Positions 45,760-54,193 of a stretch of 64,000 bases of DNA are shown here, piece by piece. Below the pieces are notes generated by a model. It was not told where the DNA came from, searched no databases, and saw nothing but the letters and a program-made list of their open reading frames with translations. Source of the DNA: Marinobacter sp. 2_MG-2023 (GTDB lineage Bacteria > Pseudomonadota > Gammaproteobacteria > Pseudomonadales > Oleiphilaceae); NCBI RefSeq assembly GCF_030546935.1, contig NZ_JAUOPH010000002.1, positions 434,001 through 498,000 on the forward strand, read 5' to 3'. The position numbers were made by a program, and so were the translations under genes. Numbering within the stretch: the first letter of the stretch is position 1; each line of letters begins with the position of its first letter.

Positions 45760-46302
45760 ATGAAATATCTGCTACTCCTGGCTCTGGCACATTCATTACT
45801 CGGGTGCGCCGTCGCCTTCCCTCCCAGTGACGAAGGCATCAATACACAAGCGACAACCGCAAAGCAGAGTATCTACATCGCCAGCACCAACACCAGCGAC
45901 CCCTCTTGTCATGACGGCACGCTAATTGAAGAACTGAAAAAGCGCTTTGAGTCCCTGGATTACACCCAGGCAGACACCAAAGGCAGTGCTGATCTGGCGC
46001 TCCTTCTGGAGTCAGAGTGCCGATTGGAGCAAAACGGCGCGGACATGGCGTCCATCATCCTTCCCCTTGCGTCCTTTTTCATCCTGCCGATTACCACGAC
46101 AACGGAATACCATGTCCGTGTCGAGACACATGAATATGGCAACCCGGCAAAAGAGTACTTTTTCGACGGCAGCAGCAAGGTAGTGACTCATCCCTTTTAC
46201 TTCGGGAACTTGGCGAAAGAGCACAAGGACTATGTAGACCAGTCCACTCCCGCCATGAGCAGCAGAATTATCAATGCCCTTGAAGAAGACCACTTCCTGT
46301 AG
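45760..46302 (+). CDS. Small lipoprotein of unknown function
   Basis: A 180-aa lipoprotein. The ATG at 45760 gives a signal with lipobox LLGC (Cys17). Mature part: a Cys-containing N-terminal segment (SDPSCHDGTLIEELKKRF), ESECRLEQN, a hydrophobic stretch (SIILPLASFFILPITT, about 107-122) and a charged end. Fold and role are unknown. It follows the previous lipoprotein gene by 13 bp, so the two are probably cotranscribed and may act together in the envelope. Confidence 0.68.
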   Translation: MKYLLLLALAHSLLGCAVAFPPSDEGINTQATTAKQSIYIASTNTSDPSCHDGTLIEELKKRFESLDYTQADTKGSADLALLLESECRLEQNGADMASIILPLASFFILPITTTTEYHVRVETHEYGNPAKEYFFDGSSKVVTHPFYFGNLAKEHKDYVDQSTPAMSSRIINALEEDHFL

Positions 46303-46362
46303 GTTTTTGCTTCAGGGAAAGGCCCCACTGCGTCAGACGAGAGGTGGCACTTTCATACCGCC

Positions 46363-48021
46363 TCACGGCGCCAGCTTGCGCTTCAATGCCCTGGAAACCG
46401 ATAGCGGAAGGCTGGGCAAGGAGCGAAGCATCCACGGCAGGATCCGGCGCTTCACTCCGCTCAGAGATTCCGGTATCACGGCTTCAATCAGGTGCGGCCC
46501 CGGCATTCTCCCGGCATACTCCAGCGCTCTCGCCATTTCCTCGGCGGTGTGCACCCGTACGCCATGCACACCCATGCCATTGGCCATTTCCGCAAAGTTG
46601 ATCACTGGGCCTCTAAGGTCCAACTGGGATTTGGCTTTTTCTCCCGCCTCTTCCGCGCCTACGCGCTCCAACTCTATGTTAAGCACGGAGTAAGAGGCAT
46701 TGTTGAAGATGATGGAAGTTACGTTAAGCCGCTCCCGGGCCATAGTCCAGAGGGCCTGAATGGTGTACATGGCTGTGCCATCACCAATCAGCGCGAACAC
46801 TGGCCGATCCGGGCAGGCCACCGCTGCACCCACCGCATTCGGCAAGCCCTGGCCGATGGCGCCGCCAGTGAGGGTAATCATATCGTGGCGAGGAGCACCG
46901 GCGGTCATTGCTGACAGCATCAGGCTGGAGGTGATGCCCTCATCCACAATAATGGCGTTCTCCGGCATCAGATGACCAAGGGCTTTGCAGACTTTCTCTG
47001 CCGTCAGTTTACCTCTCGGCCGGCCCGGCCGCTTAGCGGGTTGCAGTTCCGGTTCTGTCTGGCTGGCACCAACGGCATCGTTAAGTTTGTTCAGGCTGGC
47101 GAGGATAGCCTGGTCCGGGGCGACCAGAGTATGTACCTCACAGGTATCCGGTACCAGGTAGCTCTGCTTTCCGGGGTAAGCGAAGAAGGAAACGGGCGCC
47201 TTGGCATCCACCAGAATCAGTTGTTCCACATCGGTAAGCTGCACCGCGGCCAGTTCGGCCAGGTAGGCCAGGCGTTCAATGTAAGGCAGGCCGGCACCGC
47301 GCTCCAGGCGAGTTGGGAAGGTTTCTGCCAGCAAGGTAACGCCGCTGTGTGCGGCCAGTTTAGCCGCCGCCAGAATACTGGGTTCGCGCAGGGAATGGCC
47401 GCCCATCAGCAGTGCGGTTTTCTTGCCCGAGCGGATGGCCGCGGCAATGGCCTCTACGATGGCATCTTCTGCCGGCTGCGGTGTCGGCGGCGCCAGTGGT
47501 GCGCCAGGGATACCACCCTCGCCCCAGGAAACATCCGCAGGCAGTATCAGTGTAGCCACTTGGCCTGGCGCTGAACGGGCGGCGGCAATGGCCTCAGCAG
47601 CATCCTGGCAAAGCGTTTCTGTACTCTTGGCCGTACGGACAAAACCGGGAGAAACGTTGCGGGCGACGGTTTCGATGTCCGATTGCAACTGAGCATCGTA
47701 TTTCACGTGATAGGTGGCGTGGTCGCCAACAATATTCACCACTGGCACCTTGCCTTTGCGGGCATTGTGCAGGTTAGCCAGCCCGTTACCCAAGCCGCAA
47801 CCCAGGTGCAACAGAGTGGCGGCCGGCTTATCCGCCATGCGGGCGTAGCCGTCAGCAGCACCGGTGGCGACGCCCTCGAAAAGAGCAAGGACGGCGCGCA
47901 TTCCGGGCTCGGCATCCAGAGCAGCAACAAAATGCATTTCACTGGTACCAGGGTTGCTGAAGCAAACCTCAACACCGGCATCCACCAGGGTTTTCATCAG
48001 GGCTTGTGCGCCGTTTGTCAT
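46363..48021 (-). CDS. Thiamin-diphosphate-dependent acetolactate-synthase-like enzyme
   Basis: A 552-aa ThDP enzyme of the acetolactate synthase/benzoylformate decarboxylase superfamily. Seen are the catalytic Glu region (VLALFEGVATGAADGYARM, Glu near 49), PVVNIVGDHATYH, the central FAD/nucleotide-like domain, and the ThDP/Mg motif ALIGDGTAMYTIQALWTMARERL with FNNASY after it. It could decarboxylate a 2-oxo acid or carry out a carboligation; no small regulatory subunit is near, so it is not the biosynthetic acetolactate synthase. It lies 58 bp after the flavoprotein gene. Confidence 0.82.
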   Translation of the reverse strand: MTNGAQALMKTLVDAGVEVCFSNPGTSEMHFVAALDAEPGMRAVLALFEGVATGAADGYARMADKPAATLLHLGCGLGNGLANLHNARKGKVPVVNIVGDHATYHVKYDAQLQSDIETVARNVSPGFVRTAKSTETLCQDAAEAIAAARSAPGQVATLILPADVSWGEGGIPGAPLAPPTPQPAEDAIVEAIAAAIRSGKKTALLMGGHSLREPSILAAAKLAAHSGVTLLAETFPTRLERGAGLPYIERLAYLAELAAVQLTDVEQLILVDAKAPVSFFAYPGKQSYLVPDTCEVHTLVAPDQAILASLNKLNDAVGASQTEPELQPAKRPGRPRGKLTAEKVCKALGHLMPENAIIVDEGITSSLMLSAMTAGAPRHDMITLTGGAIGQGLPNAVGAAVACPDRPVFALIGDGTAMYTIQALWTMARERLNVTSIIFNNASYSVLNIELERVGAEEAGEKAKSQLDLRGPVINFAEMANGMGVHGVRVHTAEEMARALEYAGRMPGPHLIEAVIPESLSGVKRRILPWMLRSLPSLPLSVSRALKRKLAP

Positions 48022-48079
48022 TATTGTTCTCCAGCTTCTGAGTGTTCGAATGTTCGGTAAAGTGTTTTGCCCATAGCGA

Positions 48080-49693
48080 TCAGTTTCCCGCCAAAATGGA
48101 GCGCACCGCTGACCGCGCCGTCATGATACACCCGGGCAGAAAGGTGCCTTCCAGGGAACGCTTGCCATTGGCGCCGCCGCCCCCAAACCCAGCTGCCTCT
48201 CCCACACAATAAAGGCCCGGCACCGGCTGGCCCTGAGCGTCCAGAATGCGGCTTTGCAAGTCGGTTTGCAGGCCACCCAGGCTCTTGCGGGTAATCAGTT
48301 GCATGCGAATAGCAATGTAGGGCCCGGCGCCGGGCTTCTGGAGAGGCTCGGGTTTGCACGTGCGTAAACGGTCGGGCTTCCATTCCCTCGCATGCTGGAT
48401 CAGTCGGATCTGGGGATCATCATGCAGGCTGGTGCCAGCAGCAAAGTTGGCATCGAAAGTATCTGCCGTCGCCTGCAGCGTTGCCGCGTCGACGTCGTGG
48501 GAGCAGGTCAGCGCATTCATCTTTGCGGACAGTTCAGTCAGGCTATCTGCCACCAGGAAATCCCGGCTTTCATGTTGCATCTGCCGCACCAAAGCGTGGT
48601 TGCCCAGCAACAGTTCTTTCACAAACAGGGGGAACTGTTTTTCACGGATGCGGGCATTGTGCTCGGCGCCTGAGATGGCAAATTCCTTGGCAGCGATGCG
48701 CCAGTTCAGCAGGTGCCAGGTCCAGGGTTTTTCCTGTTCCGCCACCCGCTGACATAACCAGTGGGTATCAAAACCCGTCACCAGAGGTTCCGGGCCAATC
48801 CGTTCGCCCCGATGGTTGAGCCAGAGGGCTGATTTACAGGGAATGGTGGAAAGGCCGTGGCCAGGAAAATGAGGGTACGGATGTGCAAAGCCGGCGGCGT
48901 AATTCCACATTTCGCCGGCATGGGTAATCTTGCCACCAAGGGTGTCGGCCACCCAGTGATGCATGCGGCCATCGGCGTAAGGATGAGCACCGTTCAGCAT
49001 ACGGGCAGGTTGAGGGCGATCCACGGGCCAGTTAGCGCGGCATTCCTTGTGACTGCCATTGATACCACCGGTAGCCAGAACCACGGCGGAAGCGGCGAAG
49101 CGGACCTCCTCACCAGTGGCCTCGTCGATGGCCAGGGCGCCGCTCACTTTTCCTGCTTCGTGGTCCAGTTCCGTAATGCGGTGCTGGTGCAGGAGGGTGA
49201 GTTTGCCGCTGGTGTTCTCCCGGTGCAGAGCGGTCACCAGGCAGCGGACCAGTTCCCGGGCGGTGCCCCAGATCACATGGTACCGGGGCAGGCGGTTGCC
49301 ATCGCCAAAACGACCGCGCTCAACCCAGTTCACAGCCGGCAGGAATTTAATGCCCTCGTTGCTGAGCCAGTCGTAGACCTCAGAGCGTGAATTCTCCACG
49401 TAGTAACGGGCCCACTGGAGGGGCAAGTCTTCGTCGGACGCCAACTCGCCAAAGCTGAGCCAGTCGGCCAGAGCAATCTCCGGCGTGTCGGCAATTTTCA
49501 TGCGCTTCTGCAATGGCGTGTCCACCAGCAGCATGCCACCAAAAGCCCACAATGCCAGGCCGCCCATGCGTTCTTCCGTATCCCGGTCGGCCAGGACAAC
49601 AGACTTGCCGGCGCGCAGGGCTTCTAGAGCCGCGACAATACCAGCCAGCCCGCCGCCGACCACCAGGATATCTGAAGTAATTACCTTGGCCAT
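48080..49693 (-). CDS. FAD-binding dehydrogenase (KstD/flavocytochrome-like)
   Basis: A 537-aa flavoprotein of the fumarate-reductase/3-ketosteroid-dehydrogenase superfamily. The N-terminal FAD loop is ILVVGGGLAGIVAALEALRAGKSVVLAD, and the C-terminal GLYCVGEAAGFGGGGANGKRSLEGTFL (split by text) closes it; ASAVVLATGGINGSHKE lies between. The start at 49693 gives MAKVITSDILVVGG; an in-frame ATG at 49732 is possible. No heme sites. Substrate unknown; steroid-like or 2-oxo compounds are guesses. It is the first gene of a pair with the ThDP enzyme, divergent from an AraC regulator. Confidence 0.8.
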   Translation of the reverse strand: MAKVITSDILVVGGGLAGIVAALEALRAGKSVVLADRDTEERMGGLALWAFGGMLLVDTPLQKRMKIADTPEIALADWLSFGELASDEDLPLQWARYYVENSRSEVYDWLSNEGIKFLPAVNWVERGRFGDGNRLPRYHVIWGTARELVRCLVTALHRENTSGKLTLLHQHRITELDHEAGKVSGALAIDEATGEEVRFAASAVVLATGGINGSHKECRANWPVDRPQPARMLNGAHPYADGRMHHWVADTLGGKITHAGEMWNYAAGFAHPYPHFPGHGLSTIPCKSALWLNHRGERIGPEPLVTGFDTHWLCQRVAEQEKPWTWHLLNWRIAAKEFAISGAEHNARIREKQFPLFVKELLLGNHALVRQMQHESRDFLVADSLTELSAKMNALTCSHDVDAATLQATADTFDANFAAGTSLHDDPQIRLIQHAREWKPDRLRTCKPEPLQKPGAGPYIAIRMQLITRKSLGGLQTDLQSRILDAQGQPVPGLYCVGEAAGFGGGGANGKRSLEGTFLPGCIMTARSAVRSILAGN

Positions 49694-49755
49694 ATCGCAT
49701 CCGATCTGATTGCAATGAGTTGTCAGTTTCAAAGATATACCGGTACCATGGCTTT

Positions 49756-49797
49756 AAAATTGACTTAAGAGGCCAATAAAATTGACGTTAGAGGCCA
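49756..49797. repeat. Two 20-bp direct repeats 22 bp apart (candidate AraC-type operator)
   Basis: AAAATTGACTTAAGAGGCCA and AAAATTGACGTTAGAGGCCA differ at 2 of 20 positions and start 22 bp apart, about two helical turns. They lie between the divergent AraC regulator and the flavoprotein-ThDP pair. The second copy covers the TTG start of the regulator. Confidence 0.65.
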
Positions 49798-50822
49798 CCG
49801 TTTCCATTGGCTGGATTAACACCGTGATCGGTGCCGCAGAGCGACTGTCTGTGTCCGCCGACCAACTGCTGGTAGCCGCCGGTATTCCGCACGCTGCCTG
49901 CGAACTGGAACGGTGGCCGATCGACGATATCACCCGCCTCTGGCACGCCGCCGAACGTTGCACCGGTGACCCCGGCTTCGGCCTGAAAGTGGGCGCGGAG
50001 TTCTCTCCGATGAGTATCAGCGGCGTCGGTTTTGCTCTGCAGTCTGCCGCCACGCTGCGGGAAGCCATCGTGATGGTTCAGCGCTTTCAGCGGCTGATCT
50101 CCGATGGCGGGCGTTTCCAGGTTGTCGCCGGTAACGCTGCCACCTGGCTGGTGTACCATCCACGGCAGGGCCGGCTGGCATTCAGCCCGCATCAGATCGA
50201 GGCGGTGCTGGCCTCGGTGGTAGGATTCGGAAGCTGGGTTACGGGGACCCGGATGCAACCGGCGCGTGTGCAATTCAGCCAACCCCGGCTGGGGCCGCTG
50301 GCGGGATACCAGACCGTGTTTAATTGCCCGGTAGAGTTCGAGCAGGCCTTCAGTGGCATATTGGTAAACAACACCGTTCTGGACCAACCCCTGCCCCAGG
50401 CAGATCCGCAGCTTGCGCAAGTGCACGAGCGCTACACCACCGCCCGCCTGGCCGCGCTCTCCATCAACAGTGCCTCAGTTCCGGAAATACGGCAGTGGCT
50501 GGCCGCTCGCTTGGGGCCTGTCCTGCCCCGCCGGGCCGAGGCGGCCGACGCCCTGGGCATAAGCGAACGCACCCTCGCCCGCCGGCTTGGCGAACAAGGT
50601 AAAACCTTTGATGGGTTATTGGATGACGTACGGAGAGAGAAAGCTCTGCAGGCAGTTTCCGATTCCACCATCGCGCTGCCAGAAATCGCCGAGGCGCTGG
50701 GCTTTGCCGAGGTAAGCCCCTTCTACCGGGCCTTCCGGCGGTGGACAGGCATGCCGCCAGTGCGATGGCGCAAACAGGGGCAACCGCTATTGCGACCAAC
50801 TGAGCCAGAATCCTTCAGTTGA
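49782..50822 (+). CDS. AraC-family regulator (arabinose-binding-domain type)
   Basis: A 346-aa regulator. Residues about 1-230 are an AraC_binding/arabinose-binding-like N-terminal domain (LLVAAGIPHAACELERWPID). Residues 260-340 are the AraC DNA-binding pair of helix-turn-helices (ALGISERTLARRLGEQG, EIAEALGFAEVSPFYRAFRR). The only in-frame start is TTG at 49782, inside a direct-repeat operator candidate, so the true start may be slightly different. It is divergent from the flavoprotein/ThDP-enzyme genes and probably activates them on sensing a metabolite. Confidence 0.8.
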   Translation: MTLEATVSIGWINTVIGAAERLSVSADQLLVAAGIPHAACELERWPIDDITRLWHAAERCTGDPGFGLKVGAEFSPMSISGVGFALQSAATLREAIVMVQRFQRLISDGGRFQVVAGNAATWLVYHPRQGRLAFSPHQIEAVLASVVGFGSWVTGTRMQPARVQFSQPRLGPLAGYQTVFNCPVEFEQAFSGILVNNTVLDQPLPQADPQLAQVHERYTTARLAALSINSASVPEIRQWLAARLGPVLPRRAEAADALGISERTLARRLGEQGKTFDGLLDDVRREKALQAVSDSTIALPEIAEALGFAEVSPFYRAFRRWTGMPPVRWRKQGQPLLRPTEPESFS

Positions 50823-50829
50823 TCCACCG

Positions 50830-51087
50830 TTACCTGCCATCTCCTTTCACGCCCAACCGGTCCAGATAAAGGTGGAGCTCTGCCTCGCTCATATCCACGT
50901 ATTCAAGCACCCTGCCGTACAACATGGCAGTCGGAACGTTACGGCCGTTCAGCTCCCGCTGGGTCTCATGCAGTACATAAAGGATAGTGCGCTCGGTGCG
51001 GGTAAGACCGTCGCGAACGTCGGGGATAACTTCAAGGAGCGCACGGCGGTGGTCTGAATCAGGCATCATCTTCTCGGAGTCAAACAT
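50830..51087 (-). CDS. Small conserved hypothetical protein
   Basis: An 85-aa acidic, mostly helical protein. SDHRRALLEVIPDVRDGLTRT and MLYGRVLEYVDMSEAELHLY look like a small helix-turn-helix or helical-bundle module. The ATG at 51087 (MFDSEKMMPDSDH) is preferred to the longer frame from 51120. It lies tail-to-tail with the AraC gene, 8 bp apart. I do not recognise a characterised family. Confidence 0.55.
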   Translation of the reverse strand: MFDSEKMMPDSDHRRALLEVIPDVRDGLTRTERTILYVLHETQRELNGRNVPTAMLYGRVLEYVDMSEAELHLYLDRLGVKGDGR

Positions 51088-51321
51088 TGGACAGTGATAT
51101 CGTAGCTGACCGCTACGCACGAGCGCAGCCAGGCTGTCAGCCCGAATTGTTAAAGCCTTTCGTTATACCCTCTACCCGATTTCAGATACAGCATTCCAGG
51201 GACGAATATTCTTCGGCTAATACTCCAGGGCCCCTTCAGCAACTCACTCAAAATTGACGAAGTCCATGAGGCGGTGAAAAAATTGTCCCCCAACAATTCT
51301 TGGTAGCTATGGCCAGGTAGA

Positions 51322-51936
51322 TTACCACTGCAGCGAGCGCCATGCTGATTCAGCAAATTCTCCGCGATACTCCTGAGGTGATCCCTTGACCCGGCCAGAC
51401 AGCCAGGCTCTGCAATAGTTTTCTGACGGGCCTATGATGAGAGAGAAGAGAATCTCGAAGGGCTGAACAATTTTGACATCGCCCTTGCTGAAACCAAGCA
51501 ACTGGTCTTTCAGTTTCCGATAATTCTGGATATTTCGGTCCTTCAGCTCCTCCTGAAACGGCCCCTTGGCGACTGGGGAACGCGCCTGATAAAGGAACCT
51601 GGCCCACTCCGGGTTGGCCACAACCCAGTCCAGATAGCTCCCGATAATGCAAAACACAGCCTCCCGCAGACTGTTCGCCCCGGCCAGCTCCTGCTCCAGA
51701 TGCTGTCGCTGATCATCCAGGGCGGCAAAAAAGAGCGCACTCAGAATACCCTCTTTGTTCCCGAAGTGATGGTAAATCGCCCCCACACTGGTGTCGCAGC
51801 GGGCTTTGATGGCATCGATGGTGGTGGCTTCCACCCCCAGCTCATTAAAGCAATACAGCGCCTGTTCCAGAATCTCTCTTTTCAGCGCAGCTCTGCGGCC
51901 CGGAAACCTGTTCTCTAGGATGTTGTATTTGTTCAT
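51322..51936 (-). CDS. TetR/AcrR-family regulator
   Basis: A 204-aa TetR-family protein. The N-terminal helix-turn-helix is ATTIDAIKARCDTSVGAIYHHF near 35-57, followed by the usual all-helical ligand domain. FLYQARSPVAKGPFQEEL and the final part are unlike NemR. It is divergent from an alpha/beta hydrolase gene, with a palindrome between, so local control of the hydrolase and itself is inferred. Ligand unknown. Confidence 0.85.
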   Translation of the reverse strand: MNKYNILENRFPGRRAALKREILEQALYCFNELGVEATTIDAIKARCDTSVGAIYHHFGNKEGILSALFFAALDDQRQHLEQELAGANSLREAVFCIIGSYLDWVVANPEWARFLYQARSPVAKGPFQEELKDRNIQNYRKLKDQLLGFSKGDVKIVQPFEILFSLIIGPSENYCRAWLSGRVKGSPQEYRGEFAESAWRSLQW

Positions 51937-52250
51937 TAAATGGGTATTCGCCTATTTGAACTTGCCATGCTTTGTATTCTACCGTTTGACAGCTTCGGCA
52001 TAAACAGAATACTCTTCTTTTGCAGAATATTATTCTGTTTTGTTTTCAAGCCACACCTTTGTCCACATGGAGAGCTCCAGGCAAAAACTTTCTTACTCAC
52101 CCTTGCCAATACGGAGACTGTTAACTGGGAAGCTGCTGCAATGGACTGATATTTCTTGTTTCCGGGCATTGAACTAATTCACTGGTCCGGCAGCCTTTTT
52201 GGCACACCTGCTGCACTACCCTGGCATTCCGAAGATTAATTGGATCGATA
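51937..52250. promoter_or_regulatory. Intergenic region between TetR and hydrolase genes
   Basis: AT-rich stretch of 314 bp. It holds a palindrome CAGAATATTATTCTG (52023-52037, perfect), an extra CAGAATA half-site at 52005-52011, and a sigma-70-like promoter TTGACA (51986-51991) with AATACT (52008-52013) after 16 bases. No other coding frame with support is seen here. Confidence 0.55.
52023..52037. promoter_or_regulatory. Palindromic candidate TetR operator
   Basis: CAGAATA-T-TATTCTG is a perfect 15-mer palindrome. A third half-site CAGAATA lies 18 bp to the left, overlapping a predicted -10 box. Confidence 0.6.
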
Positions 52251-53108
52251 ATGGAAAAAACCGTAATAACTTGTGAAGACGGCCATAGGCTCATCGGGCA
52301 CTTTTTCAGGCCAGCCACAGAGTCACCTCGAGGTGCTGTCCTCGTCTCCCCGGCCACGGGATTCCGGCACCAGGTCTATTTCGGTTTTGCCACCTGGCTG
52401 AGCGAACAGGGCTTTGCCGTACTGACCTTTTCCAACAGGGGCATCGGGGACTCCCGCAACGATATCCCCCTGGCAGAACTCTCTGCCGACCTGGTGGACT
52501 GGGGTACCCTGGATTTACCGGCGGCACTGGACCAGCTGATCGCCCTGGCCCCGAACCTGCCGGTGACCCTGGTGGGCCACAGTGCCGGTGCCCAGCTGAT
52601 CGGTTTGATGCCCAATTTCGCCCGGATTGACCGCTATGTATTGATTGCCGCATCGTCGGGCCATTTTGATAACCTGAAACCGAAAACCCGGCTGGCAGCC
52701 AAGCTGATGTTCCATGGCTGGCAGCCGGTTTCCGTTGCGGTGAAAGGCTACTGGCCCACGAAATTTATCGGTTTTGGTGAGGACCTGCCCGCCGGCGTCG
52801 CCAGGCAGTGGCGACAGTGGTGCAGTTCACCCGGCTATGTAGAGAACAGTTTCGGCAAGGAAATACAGCAGCATCACTATGCGGAGATCAAAGCACCTGT
52901 GCTGGCGTTGACCGCCACAGATGACCACATCGCAGTGCCGGCAAACGTGGAAGACTTTCTGCGCCTGCTGCCGAACGCCAGAATAGAAAAACATTTTCTG
53001 GACCCAGCCAGCTTTGGCCTGAAAGAAATCGGCCACAGCGACCTGCTGCGCAGCCGCTGCAAAGCCTGTTGGCCGCAGATTCTGGATGGCCTGGAGTGCA
53101 ACGGCTGA
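52251..53108 (+). CDS. Alpha/beta hydrolase
   Basis: A 285-aa serine hydrolase-like protein. The nucleophile elbow is GHSAGAQL (Ser near 110), the Asp is in TATDDHIAVPA and the His in EIGHSDLLR, in alpha/beta-hydrolase order. ATGFRHQVYFGFATWLSEQG suggests a branched or lipid-like acyl substrate, not proven. It is divergent from the TetR regulator. Its stop (53108) is the last base before the scar of the cassette array; the C-terminus looks complete. Confidence 0.82.
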   Translation: MEKTVITCEDGHRLIGHFFRPATESPRGAVLVSPATGFRHQVYFGFATWLSEQGFAVLTFSNRGIGDSRNDIPLAELSADLVDWGTLDLPAALDQLIALAPNLPVTLVGHSAGAQLIGLMPNFARIDRYVLIAASSGHFDNLKPKTRLAAKLMFHGWQPVSVAVKGYWPTKFIGFGEDLPAGVARQWRQWCSSPGYVENSFGKEIQQHHYAEIKAPVLALTATDDHIAVPANVEDFLRLLPNARIEKHFLDPASFGLKEIGHSDLLRSRCKACWPQILDGLECNG

Positions 53109-53173
53109 ACCTGATAGCTCCACTCCACCGCTTCATCTTTGAATTCCGGGGGATAACACTGGCTGCTCATGGC
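53109..53173 (-). pseudogene. IS3-type transposase (OrfA) N-terminal remnant
   Basis: Reading minus strand from 53173: MAMSSQCYPPEFKDEAVEWSYQ. The YPPEFKDEAV part is the start of IS3/IS911-family OrfA proteins. It ends within about 20 codons at the hydrolase stop, so the rest of the element is gone. It probably includes the left inverted repeat around 53180-53215, where CCACTAGCCACTCC occurs. Confidence 0.6.
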
Positions 53174-53209
53174 CATTCCTCCTATGGTCAAATCATAGGC
53201 GTGGAGTGG

Positions 53210-53395
53210 CTAGTGGACCGGGGTAAATCCAACCTCTTTATCAATATAACTCATGTACTCAGAATTCATCCGGATATTGCTTCTAATATCAAAACCCGCA
53301 CCAATGCCGTAAGAAGTATCGGTTTCAGACGCAGAGGCGGATACCGAGCCACCCGGCCCTGTAACGGAAGCGGTCAACCAGGTAATCGATCTCAT
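53210..53395 (-). pseudogene. Truncated outer-membrane beta-barrel cassette fragment
   Basis: Reading about from 53395, MRSITWLTASVT then GPGGSVSASASETDTSYGIG AGFDIRSNIRMNSEYMSYID. The part from GPGGS on resembles the last strands of OmpA-like porins; the N-terminal three quarters are missing, and the far end (VGFTPVH) runs straight into IS sequence. A fragment of a cassette gene, cut at both sides. Confidence 0.5.
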
Positions 53396-53403
53396 TTTTA
53401 CCA

Positions 53404-53628
53404 CTACCTTTTCTTTCGTCGCTTCCATTCCATTGCCACTTCGCCCATTGTTTTAGCCTGTCCATTTTTCACCCAAGCCATGAATTCCCGGTCAAATTTG
53501 AAATCAGGTCCGCAATGTTGCTGTAAAAATCGACGTACGTTTTGCGTGTTACGGTACGAGCTAGTCACCGGCGTGGCTTTAGTAATCTGATCACTGTGCC
53601 AGTCAAAACCACCCACTTGTTTTTCCAT
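53404..53628 (-). CDS. DUF6434-like small cassette protein
   Basis: A 74-aa protein: FDWHSDQITKATPVT, NTQNVRRFLQQHCGPDFKFD and the basic end MAWVKNGQAKTMGEVAMEWK match, from memory, the DUF6434 domain often near SAP-like modules. Starts at the ATG 12 bp left of the attC core at 53640. No attC is seen at its far end, which probably was lost with the adjoining deletion. Function unknown. Confidence 0.65.
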   Translation of the reverse strand: MEKQVGGFDWHSDQITKATPVTSSYRNTQNVRRFLQQHCGPDFKFDREFMAWVKNGQAKTMGEVAMEWKRRKKR

Positions 53629-53639
53629 CTATTGGTACC

Positions 53640-53723
53640 TCATAACGCCTTGCAGCATGCGCGCCTAAAAATGACGCCGAAGCCTCAATGCAGTATGCGT
53701 AGCCGTGCCTGCACTGGTTATGC
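53640..53723. repeat. attC site (cassette array)
   Basis: 84 bp bounded by TCATAAC and GTTATGC. Inside it is CGCCTTGCAGCATGCGCGCC and near the end GTGCCTGCACTGG, which fold back on each other. It is about 80 percent like the site at 56832, the best internal evidence of a shared attC family. Confidence 0.82.
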
Positions 53724-53774
53724 CAAATCCCCTGACTCGGATACGTGACAGGCCTAGAAACCAAGGATAGCCAG

Positions 53775-53969
53775 TCAACCTTCTCCAACCACGGTTTTAC
53801 GCTCTCTTTCATAGTCTTCGTAGGACTTATTGGAGCGCTCCATACACTCCTCATATTGAGCAGGCGGAGCATCGTTGCATTCTTGGCGATTGGTGCGTTG
53901 GATGTTGTCGTATACGGCTTTACTACTGCATCCATAGGACAAAATACAGGCTAGAGGTATTACCCACAT
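53775..53969 (-). CDS. Small lipoprotein, cassette gene
   Basis: A 64-aa lipoprotein: short signal and lipobox SYGC (Cys14), then SSKAVYDNIQRTNRQECND, and a helical Cys/Glu-rich end (YEECMERSNKSYEDYERE). This type of tiny lipoprotein with NIQ..RQEC..YEEC is frequent in cassette arrays. The start is the ATG at 53969. Role unknown. Confidence 0.65.
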   Translation of the reverse strand: MWVIPLACILSYGCSSKAVYDNIQRTNRQECNDAPPAQYEECMERSNKSYEDYERERKTVVGEG

Positions 53970-53986
53970 CTTTCTGGTATTGAGGG

Positions 53987-54056
53987 CTAACGATCGGAAC
54001 ACATAACGCCTGAGCTCACCGGCGCCCCACGTCCGAGGGCTGTGACTTGATAGCAA
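53987..54056. repeat. Degenerate attC-like site
   Basis: CTAACG (53988) and CATAACGCCTGAGC (54001) mark a left core, but no matching GTTRRRY core is found in the next 150 bp. It probably is a damaged attC of the neighbouring GFA cassette. The 130 bp beyond hold no supported gene. Confidence 0.4.
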
Positions 54057-54193
54057 TCACACCATAGGTCCACGTTCAGCCAATGCACTCAGCAACCACC
54101 GAAATGCCCAAATGGTCCGCATATGATTGTCATCATGATACTCGTTATCGTATTCCGGCCCTTCGAGCTGAAACAGGTGTATGCGATGGTAGC

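Noticed and set aside
52877..53191. A minus-strand frame starting with the IS OrfA residues and running into the hydrolase gene
   Set aside because: Only the first 20 codons look like OrfA; the rest is antisense to the hydrolase. Kept only as a short remnant.
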